From: Planctomycetota bacterium | Lineage (GTDB): Bacteria > Planctomycetota > SZUA-567 > H5-PLA8 > CALKMO01 | DNA: 7,264 bases | Assembly: GCA_026417845.1 (NCBI GenBank) | Contig: JAOACM010000206.1 | Span: forward strand, 1-7,264 | Direction of reading: 5' to 3' | Shown here: piece by piece, positions 1-4,264 of the stretch | Layout: each line of letters starts with the position of its first letter | Position numbering within the stretch: the stretch's first letter is position 1 | Notes under the pieces: model-generated | Seen by the model: the letters and a program-made list of their open reading frames with translations, nothing else | Database searches by the model: none | Told to the model about the DNA's origin: nothing | Translations under genes and position numbers: made by a program

Positions 1-581
1 ACGTTCGAAACGCTCTCGCCCAGCGCCCAGGCGATCTCCTCGCAGCTCAACCCCTGGTTGTACCTGAGCGAGAATATTGCCCGGGCTTTGGAAGACAGGC
101 GCCCGAGCGCTGCGTCTATCAGTTCGAGCATCTCCTTTCTGCCGGCCCGTTCGGGCGGGGAGTCCTCGATCCGGTCCTGCCGCTCCCCGGAATATTCCGC
201 TTCGCCGGCATCCGCGGCCAGAGTCGCGCCGGCCATCCGGCGGACGCGCCTGGCCTCCAGATGGTTCATCGCCGTGTTGGTCGCGATGGCCAGCAGCCAG
301 ACTCGAAACTGGCGGTTCGGGTCGTACTGGACCAGATGCCTGTACGCCTTAAGGAAAGTATCCTGCGACAGTTCCAGAGCATCGTCCCGGTTCCGCACCA
401 GCCTCAGGATATGGGAGAACACCGCCGCCTCGTGACGGCGGACCAGCGTCTCGAAAACACCCCGGTCCCCGCGGAGGACCGCGCGGGCGATATCGGCATC
501 CGGAATATCGGTCCCCAAGGCCGGTTTCTCCCGATTACCGCAGATCCCGCCGCGTTCCGCCGGGCGCGACAGCCCACCCAT
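1..581 (-). CDS. ECF-type RNA polymerase sigma factor, C-terminus beyond window
   Basis: An open minus-strand frame runs off base 1; 193 codons are visible. Sigma region 2 spans about residues 31-115, with the -10/core-binding signature around residues 66-81 (RDDALELSQDTFLKAYRHL) followed by FRVWLLAIATNTAMNHLEARR. A variable, acidic linker (116-148) leads into region 4 (150-193), where IDAALGRLSSKARAIF and LRYNQGLSCEEIAWALGESV form the first part of the -35-binding helix-turn-helix. Regions 1 and 3 are absent, as is typical of ECF (group 4) factors that direct core polymerase to dedicated promoters, often under a cognate anti-sigma factor. The ATG at 581-579 is the first canonical start but has no Shine-Dalgarno sequence. 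A TTG at 518-516 with GGGAG nine bases upstream would give MGTDIPDADIARAV, a more usual ECF N-terminus, so the start is uncertain. The frame stays open through the whole spacer upstream, without another ATG, GTG or TTG. The partner gene, if any, lies beyond the left edge. The family call is firm; the ECF subgroup is not assignable. Confidence 0.93.
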   Translation of the reverse strand, partial: MGGLSRPAERGGICGNREKPALGTDIPDADIARAVLRGDRGVFETLVRRHEAAVFSHILRLVRNRDDALELSQDTFLKAYRHLVQYDPNRQFRVWLLAIATNTAMNHLEARRVRRMAGATLAADAGEAEYSGERQDRIEDSPPERAGRKEMLELIDAALGRLSSKARAIFSLRYNQGLSCEEIAWALGESVSN

Positions 582-752
582 GTCGCGGGAGGGGCGGGTG
601 CGGCCGTCATGCCGCAGGATCGCGCCGGGCTTCCCGTCCCGCCCGTCCGGCCGGGACCGCTGCGCCGCGCCCCCTCCAGTATCGCATGCGGCGCTAAGAG
701 CCTGCTGTCCAGAAGCTCCCGCGTTGCCCGATGTTCCCCCAGCACCCCGCCC

Positions 753-781
753 GATCAGTCCGGATGTTTCTGGACTGGATC
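753..781 (-). promoter_or_regulatory. Inverted repeat / hairpin upstream of the sigma gene
   Basis: GATCAGTCC (753-761) is complementary to GGACTGGATC (772-781) apart from one bulged base; the loop is 10 nt (762-771). It lies about 170 nt upstream of the sigma ATG and 40-70 nt past the preceding stop codon. No T-run follows on the minus strand, so it is not a standard intrinsic terminator. It could be an operator, an RNA processing structure or a Rho-linked stop. The pairing is seen; the role is inferred. Confidence 0.35.
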
Positions 782-798
782 GAAAGGCCCGCGCGGCT

Positions 799-813
799 GG
801 CGCGCCTCGCGCC
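799..813 (-). terminator. GC hairpin just after the secreted-protein stop codon
   Basis: GGCGCG (799-804) and CGCGCC (808-813) form a perfect 6-bp stem with a 3-nt loop, starting 11 nt past the stop codon at 826-824 on the minus strand. Only a short CCTTT follows, about 15 nt later, so as an intrinsic terminator it is poor. Chance pairing is easy in such GC-rich sequence. Confidence 0.25.
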
Positions 814-823
814 TCCGCCCCGA

Positions 824-1924
824 TCAGAAATCTCCCTTCTCCGGCGCGCCGGTCTGTTCCGCCGCGAAGCCGCGCATCTGCCTTAGGGCCTCCCCGTTCA
901 TCAGTTCGACCGCGGCGGCGGCGACCTTGTCGGCGGCGATTCTGATCTCGCCGCCGGCCACCGTCCCTGCCTGCTCGAACCTCGCGCCCACCAGCGCCTC
1001 GCCAAACACCTTCTGGAGTGCGGGCTTCTTAAGGAGGCCCAGCCGCAGCATGGCCGCCCCGCCCTCGGCCATCTCCTTGATATCCCTGGCCACCATGTCG
1101 TCGCGGCATCGGACGGACAGGCGCAGCAGGAACCTGTCCGATACCTCCAGCGACCCGGAGGCGGATTTAATCAGCGTCCGGAAGGGCTCCTCTATTTTCG
1201 GCAGGCTGGGGATATCGTCCAGCGCGACGCGCACTGCCGCCCCGGCGGGAAGGTCACGGATCGTCAGGGCGGCCGTGCAGGGCATCTTCGACGTGTCGCC
1301 TTCCCGGAGCTTCCCGGCCGCGGCGAGCACCGCGTCCCTGTTGCCGAATGCGATCAGATCGGGCTTCAGAAACGTGCCGTAGTTTACTTTGCCCGGCTCC
1401 TTTTCGTCAGGAATCGCGTACAGCGAAGTCCCATCCACCACGTCCGGCGCGGCCGCCATGGCAAGCAGCATCTCCCGTATCCGGCCCTGGTTGAAATTCC
1501 CTTCGATAAGGAAGAACTCCGAGCCTTTCCTGGATGGATCGCAGGCAAAGGCCACCATGCGGAGATCCTTTTGAATGTCGAATTCGAAAGCCTCGTGCAG
1601 CCTGGACGCCGCGGACTGCACGTTGGGCAGCGAGAAAAATCTCGACCGCAATCCAGCCAGTGCCTTGGCGTTTCTGATCGCGCTTACATCTATCGCCACC
1701 GCCAGCTTTGCGGAGGGCGGCAAGAGAGAAAGCGCAAGGCTTAAATGTCTGGGCCTGTCTTCAGCAGCCTGAGCCGCGTTCTCCGGAGGGGCTGGAATTG
1801 GAGGGACGCCGCGTGCATCAGCCTGTATTCCGGCCCCACCCTTGATATCAGCGCCAGGTGCCAAATCCCATCCCCACGGAACGAGGACCGCCACCGACCA
1901 CATCACAACGTGTACGAGTCGCAT
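824..1924 (-). CDS. Secreted protein of unknown function, 366 aa
   Basis: I do not recognise this family. The ATG at 1924-1922 is chosen because GGAGGAG sits five bases upstream; an in-frame ATG 14 codons earlier (1966) lacks such a site. The N-terminus (MRLVHVVMWSVAVLVPWGWD) has a basic residue, a hydrophobic core and an APGA motif near residues 22-25, as in a Sec signal peptide. There is no lipobox cysteine. Residues 26-60 are a Gly/Ala/Pro-rich spacer. The mature part looks like two alternating alpha/beta lobes: about 61-205 (opening LSLLPPSAKLAVAIDVSAIR) and about 215-350 (opening AALTIRDLPAGAAVRVALDDI), each with a strand containing a V-A-hydrophobic-D pattern followed by helices. There is no catalytic motif, no membrane anchor after the signal, and only three cysteines (127, 216, 273). 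It is the gene immediately upstream of the ECF sigma factor, on the same strand, with a 242-nt gap. An envelope role linked to that sigma factor is possible but purely contextual. Confidence 0.82.
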   Translation of the reverse strand: MRLVHVVMWSVAVLVPWGWDLAPGADIKGGAGIQADARGVPPIPAPPENAAQAAEDRPRHLSLALSLLPPSAKLAVAIDVSAIRNAKALAGLRSRFFSLPNVQSAASRLHEAFEFDIQKDLRMVAFACDPSRKGSEFFLIEGNFNQGRIREMLLAMAAAPDVVDGTSLYAIPDEKEPGKVNYGTFLKPDLIAFGNRDAVLAAAGKLREGDTSKMPCTAALTIRDLPAGAAVRVALDDIPSLPKIEEPFRTLIKSASGSLEVSDRFLLRLSVRCRDDMVARDIKEMAEGGAAMLRLGLLKKPALQKVFGEALVGARFEQAGTVAGGEIRIAADKVAAAAVELMNGEALRQMRGFAAEQTGAPEKGDF

Positions 1925-1929
1925 TTTTT

Positions 1930-1936
1930 CTCCTCC
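1930..1936 (-). promoter_or_regulatory. Shine-Dalgarno site deciding the secreted-protein start
   Basis: GGAGGAG on the minus strand, five bases before the ATG at 1924-1922. It favours this start over the in-frame ATG 42 bases upstream and places the hydrophobic signal sequence at the N-terminus. Confidence 0.8.
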
Positions 1937-2084
1937 CGATTTCAGCGCTTCCGCCCCCCCGACCAAGTCCCGTTTTCCCGTCGGGCCTTTCCATCAGCCT
2001 GCCAGGCTCCGACTCCCGGCGGAAAGAGGGCCCCGCGTTCGCACCCTCTACAGTATCCTACAGGGCCTCTCGATTCCCGGTTAC

Positions 2085-2097
2085 ACGTCCGGGACGT
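2085..2097. promoter_or_regulatory. Short symmetric site ACGTCC-G-GGACGT
   Basis: A perfect 13-bp inverted repeat with a single central G, about 160 nt upstream of the secreted-protein ATG. Its size and symmetry are compatible with a dimeric regulator site, but arms this short arise readily in GC-rich DNA. Confidence 0.2.
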
Positions 2098-2126
2098 CCG
2101 CCCCTGCGTTTCTCCCGGGCCAGGAA

Positions 2127-2149
2127 CCTGTCCCCAAAAAACTCCCGCT
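2127..2149 (-). repeat. Inverted partial copy of the spacer repeat
   Basis: On the plus strand this reads CCTGTCCCC, then AAAAAACTCCCGCT. It resembles the reverse complement of the repeat core at 2316-2340 (CCTGTTC, then AAAAACTTCCCGCC). The pairing is imperfect, with a few mismatches and a two-base length difference. With the copies at 2180-2340 it gives the region roughly inverted ends. Confidence 0.45.
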
Positions 2150-2179
2150 ACTGAGTCGAGAACGCAGAGCTGTAAGCTT

Positions 2180-2214
2180 CCCGGCGGCAGGTTTTCGAAC
2201 AGGTTCTGAGAGAC
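2180..2214 (+). repeat. Partial copy A of the spacer repeat
   Basis: It begins CCCGGCGGCAGGTTTTCG and ends GAACAGGTTCTGAGA. It matches the last part of the tandem unit plus its trailing CTCTGAGA as found at 2316-2347, with a few substitutions. The first half of the unit is not recognisable here, and an unrelated segment of about 25 nt separates it from the next copy. Confidence 0.6.
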
Positions 2215-2238
2215 TGTCCGAACCCCTCCAGTGCGCAG

Positions 2239-2289
2239 CTTATACGCTCAACGGATCCCGCTGTCCGGCAGGAAGTCTTTTGAACAGGC
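2239..2289 (+). repeat. Tandem repeat unit, copy B (51 nt)
   Basis: It starts CTTATACGCTCAACGG and ends TTTTGAACAGGC. It differs from copy C by seven substitutions and one single-base indel; six of the seven are transitions. A 6-bp stem with a 6-nt loop lies at 2256-2261 with 2268-2273. It is fully paired, counting a G-U, only when read as minus-strand RNA. Confidence 0.85.
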
Positions 2290-2290
2290 A

Positions 2291-2340
2291 CTTATACGCT
2301 GAGCGAGTCCCACTATCCGGCGGGAAGTTTTTGAACAGGC
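2291..2340 (+). repeat. Tandem repeat unit, copy C (50 nt)
   Basis: It starts CTTATACGCTGAGCGAG and ends TTTTTGAACAGGC, one base after copy B, so the repeat period is 52 nt. The corresponding stem is 2308-2313 with 2320-2325, again closed by a G-U pair only in minus-strand RNA. The trailing CTCTGAGA (2340-2347) matches the end of copy A. Confidence 0.85.
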
Positions 2341-2365
2341 TCTGAGATCACAACGTTCGGCGCTC

Positions 2366-2379
2366 CAATATTAATATTG
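2366..2379. repeat. 14-bp perfect AT palindrome
   Basis: CAATATTAATATTG is its own reverse complement. It stands out against GC-rich surroundings and lies 26 nt beyond the last repeat copy, about 110 nt downstream of the YkgJ stop. It could be a regulator site, an insertion target or part of a decayed element end. Confidence 0.5.
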
Positions 2380-2432
2380 CGATTCAGCCAGAAACTCAGA
2401 AAACGCGGGGGCGCATCCCACATGCGGCATTG

Positions 2433-2450
2433 CGCGCCGCAGGGGGCGCG
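2433..2450 (-). terminator. GC hairpin downstream of the YkgJ-type gene
   Basis: CGCGCC (2433-2438) pairs with GGCGCG (2445-2450) across a 6-nt loop, about 40 nt past the stop codon at 2490-2488. There is no T-run after it on the minus strand, so it is at best a weak or Rho-assisted terminator. Confidence 0.25.
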
Positions 2451-2487
2451 TCCGGAACCGGTCGAGGCGTACGGATCGGCAATACTG

Positions 2488-2961
2488 TCACTTGCCGGCA
2501 AGGATATTTCCGACCGCATCCAGGGCTTCGTGGAGAGGGAGGTAAAAAACCGGGATTCCCATGCGGGCCTCGATGTTCCGAATTTCTCTCAGGTAACGCT
2601 CATGGATCGCCCGGCGTTCCTCCTCCAACGTCGGGTCGCAGAAAAAGGTCCGGCATCCAATCGCGCGGCGCTCTCGAATGCCGCAGATGTCTCCATCGAG
2701 GAAAGGGCATGCAGAGGGAGCGGCCGGGGAAAACGCCCCGGCAGCGGACGACCCGATGTGGCAGCCGGCGGCGATCATAGCGGCCGCCTCGAGGGCCGTC
2801 AGGTAGAGCATCGGTCTGTCCGATCCGAAACGGCAGCACTCTCCATCGGCCCGACAGCGGCGGGCGAATCGCCCGATATCCCCGTCGAGTCTCCGGTAGA
2901 GGGCGAGGAGATCAGCAATCGCAGCGTCCCAGCGGATACCGGACGGGAGATCGGATGACAC
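2488..2961 (-). CDS. YkgJ-type cysteine-cluster (metal-binding) protein, 157 aa
   Basis: It belongs by motif to the YkgJ/UPF0153 family of small proteins thought to chelate zinc or an iron-sulfur centre; their molecular role is not established. The cysteine pattern is C36-x5-C42-C43, then C85-x7-C93-x9-C103-x4-C108. The second block, CPFLDGDICGIRERRAIGCR followed by TFFC, matches the family signature CPFL...C.I...RP..CR.F.C, with the usual RP pair changed to RA. A helical N-terminus (10-35) precedes the cluster and an amphipathic helical tail (110-157) follows. There is no signal peptide, so it is probably cytoplasmic. The GTG at 2961-2959 is chosen because GGAGG lies nine bases upstream (2975-2971); in-frame ATGs at 3000 and 2985 have no such site. 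The gene lies 352 nt downstream of ubiE and is isolated from its neighbours. The family call is good; the metal and substrate are unknown. Confidence 0.88.
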   Translation of the reverse strand: MSSDLPSGIRWDAAIADLLALYRRLDGDIGRFARRCRADGECCRFGSDRPMLYLTALEAAAMIAAGCHIGSSAAGAFSPAAPSACPFLDGDICGIRERRAIGCRTFFCDPTLEEERRAIHERYLREIRNIEARMGIPVFYLPLHEALDAVGNILAGK

Positions 2962-2970
2962 GTCTGATTT

Positions 2971-2975
2971 CCTCC
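2971..2975 (-). promoter_or_regulatory. Shine-Dalgarno site for the YkgJ-type gene
   Basis: GGAGG on the minus strand, nine bases before the GTG at 2961-2959. It decides for the GTG start over the in-frame ATGs upstream. Confidence 0.65.
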
Positions 2976-3018
2976 AAAGCGCCATGCTTGTTTGCCGCAT
3001 TCAGGTTGCGGCCGCTAT

Positions 3019-3066
3019 ATTTGCAGTGGTGCGCCCGAACGGGACAGCGATGGCGCTGCTGCAAAT
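3019..3066 (-). promoter_or_regulatory. Two-part stem-loop in the YkgJ-type gene leader
   Basis: ATTTGCAG (3019-3026) pairs perfectly with CTGCAAAT (3059-3066). After a small asymmetric internal loop, GCGCC (3031-3035) pairs with GGCGC (3052-3056), leaving a 16-nt loop. It lies about 60-105 nt upstream of the GTG start on the minus strand. A leader RNA structure is plausible; no known riboswitch class is recognised. Confidence 0.4.
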
Positions 3067-3107
3067 CAGCCCGCTTTGCCTCCTGCGCCCCAACATATGG
3101 ACACGAC

Positions 3108-3272
3108 AGCCGGTTGCGATGTCCCCGGACGGAAGGAAGATTGGCGCGCACGGCGAGGGTCTTACCCCGGTTCTTCATAGAGGGTTGGAGACAGGCACGT
3201 GCGTGTCCCTCTGCGCCAGTTCATCGCATCCTCTCTGACTGCCGCTCCTGCGAACCGGCAGCGCAACCGGCT
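3108..3272. repeat. 11-bp inverted repeat with distant arms
   Basis: AGCCGGTTGCG at 3108-3118 is the exact reverse complement of CGCAACCGGCT at 3262-3272. The 143 nt between them contain no gene, so the arms are not explained by coding constraint. Confidence 0.4.
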
Positions 3273-3313
3273 CCGGACACGGCAAGCAATTACGATGCGC
3301 CGATGCGGCCGGG

Positions 3314-4264
3314 TCATCCCTTCCGTCCGCGATACAGCCAGACGGTGCCGCCGGTCAGAGGCTCGGCGTGGATGTCTTTCAGACCGGCCCGCGCCATCAT
3401 GGCGGCTATTTCCTCCGGACCGCGGAAGCCCGCTACTGATCTGGCCAGATACCCGTATGCGTCGTTTCCGGCCCCCGATATCAGGCGTCCCGCGACCGGC
3501 AGCACGAGGCGGAGGTAGAAGGAATAGACGAAGCCGAAGAGGCGCCTTTCCGGCATGGCAAATTCAAGCACGACCACCTTGCCGCCGGGAGCGACGATCC
3601 GTGCCATCTCCCTCAAACACCCTTCGGTATCCGGCACGTTGCGGAGTCCGAAGGCGATGAATGCCGCGGCGGCCGAGGCGTCGGCCAGCGGCAGCCGAAT
3701 GGCATCCGCGAGGACGAAGGCGACCGCGCCCCGTGCCGGGCTGCCTCCCCCGGTCCTTCCGGCGCCGCCCCTCTGTGTGGCCACCCGGAGCATGTCGGGA
3801 CAGAAATCCACGCCCACCGCCAGCGGCGCATCCTTCCGGCCGGAGGAGTCGTTCCTGCCAGGTTCCGCCGCGCGGCCGTCTTCCGGAGCGGACCGGTGGC
3901 GCGAATTCGCCTCCGCCGCGGCGAACCGCGCTATCTCGAAGGCCAGCGCCCCGGTACCTGTGCATACGTCAACCACCAGTCCCGCCGGGAGACCGGCAGC
4001 TTCCCTCGCGGCCCTGCGGCGCCAGCTGGAATCCAGCCCGAAACTGAGTATGGCGTTCGCGATATCGTACCTGCGCGCTATGGCGGCGAACATCCGCCGC
4101 ACCTCGCCAGCGGTCTTCCCCCCGGCATTGACCGCGCCGGCGCCGGGAGTTTCCACGGCCGGTCCTCCGGCCGTCGCGCGCTCCGCCGCAGCATACTGAT
4201 GATACTCTACCGGGGTATCGCCAGCGAGCCTCCGGTTCGATGGACCGATCCGATCCGGATTCAT
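3314..4264 (-). CDS. ubiE: UbiE/MenG-type quinone C-methyltransferase, 316 aa
   Basis: It transfers a methyl group from S-adenosylmethionine to the ring of demethylmenaquinone (and, in ubiquinone makers, to the 2-polyprenyl-methoxy-benzoquinol), as a cytoplasmic or peripheral membrane enzyme. Family landmarks run in order: VRRMFAAIARRYDIANAILS (55-74), the SAM-binding glycine motif VVDVCTGTGALAFEIA (97-112), acidic loop GVDFCPDML (151-159), ADAIRLPLAD (186-195), FIAFGLRNVPD (202-212), EMARIVAPGGKVVVLEFAMP (219-238), YSFYLRLVLPVAGRLISG (247-264), AYGYLARSVAGF (269-280) and LTGGTVWLYRGRKG (303-316). Members are usually near 230-250 aa. The extra length is an unconserved N-terminus (1-50) and a hydrophilic insert (about 114-148) between the first two SAM motifs, with a smaller Gly-rich one at 165-178. 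Its ATG overlaps the ubiD stop as ATGA, which supports this start and suggests translational coupling. Ubiquinone versus menaquinone cannot be decided from this window. Confidence 0.95.
   Translation of the reverse strand: MNPDRIGPSNRRLAGDTPVEYHQYAAAERATAGGPAVETPGAGAVNAGGKTAGEVRRMFAAIARRYDIANAILSFGLDSSWRRRAAREAAGLPAGLVVDVCTGTGALAFEIARFAAAEANSRHRSAPEDGRAAEPGRNDSSGRKDAPLAVGVDFCPDMLRVATQRGGAGRTGGGSPARGAVAFVLADAIRLPLADASAAAAFIAFGLRNVPDTEGCLREMARIVAPGGKVVVLEFAMPERRLFGFVYSFYLRLVLPVAGRLISGAGNDAYGYLARSVAGFRGPEEIAAMMARAGLKDIHAEPLTGGTVWLYRGRKG
4261..4264 (-). promoter_or_regulatory. ATGA stop/start overlap joining ubiD and ubiE
   Basis: The ubiD stop TGA (4263-4261) and the ubiE start ATG (4264-4262) share two bases. 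No strong ribosome site precedes this ATG, so ubiE translation probably depends on ribosomes finishing ubiD. Confidence 0.85.

Larger units (their letters stand above)
582..823. other. Spacer between secreted-protein gene and sigma gene
   Basis: This 242-nt stretch holds no convincing gene. Read on the minus strand it starts with a GC-rich hairpin just after the upstream stop (799-813). It then has a strong hairpin with a 10-nt loop (753-761 with 772-781) and a weak ECF-promoter-like pair (GGAAC at 737-733, TCTGG at 713-709). The sigma reading frame is open across it, but has no usable start codon and no recognisable protein sequence. Confidence 0.6.
1925..2487. other. Gene-poor spacer with decayed repeats
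   Basis: These 563 nt between the YkgJ-type gene and the secreted-protein gene contain no credible coding sequence on either strand. The part from about 2120 to 2400 is visibly poorer in GC than the flanking genes. It carries two tandem copies of a roughly 51-nt unit, partial copies in both orientations, and a 14-bp AT palindrome. The part from 1925 to about 2110 is ordinary GC-rich leader of the secreted-protein gene, with one small symmetric site at 2085-2097. No promoter with both boxes could be placed. Confidence 0.6.
2962..3313. other. Spacer between ubiE and the YkgJ-type gene
   Basis: These 352 nt hold no convincing gene. Open frames of 60-90 codons on both strands lack ribosome sites and family features. 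Seen here are the ribosome site of the downstream gene (2971-2975), a two-part stem-loop (3019-3066), a small hairpin (3239-3244 with 3256-3261) and an 11-bp inverted repeat with arms 143 nt apart (3108-3118 and 3262-3272). I could not place a promoter. No tRNA-like fold was found. Confidence 0.55.

Noticed and set aside
261..1382. Plus-strand open frame of 373 codons
   Set aside because: It spans the sigma factor and the secreted-protein gene in antisense, with no motif and no ribosome site.
2239..2340. CRISPR array
   Set aside because: The copies abut with a one-base gap and are diverged throughout; there are no unique spacers and no cas genes.
2984..3238. 84-codon plus-strand frame with a hydrophobic N-terminus in the ubiE-YkgJ spacer
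   Set aside because: No ribosome site, no recognisable domain, and it overlaps the stem-loop and the start of the minus-strand gene.
2962..3313. Possible tRNA (GGTTCG near 3251-3256 on the minus strand)
   Set aside because: No acceptor stem or anticodon arm can be built around the T-loop-like bases.
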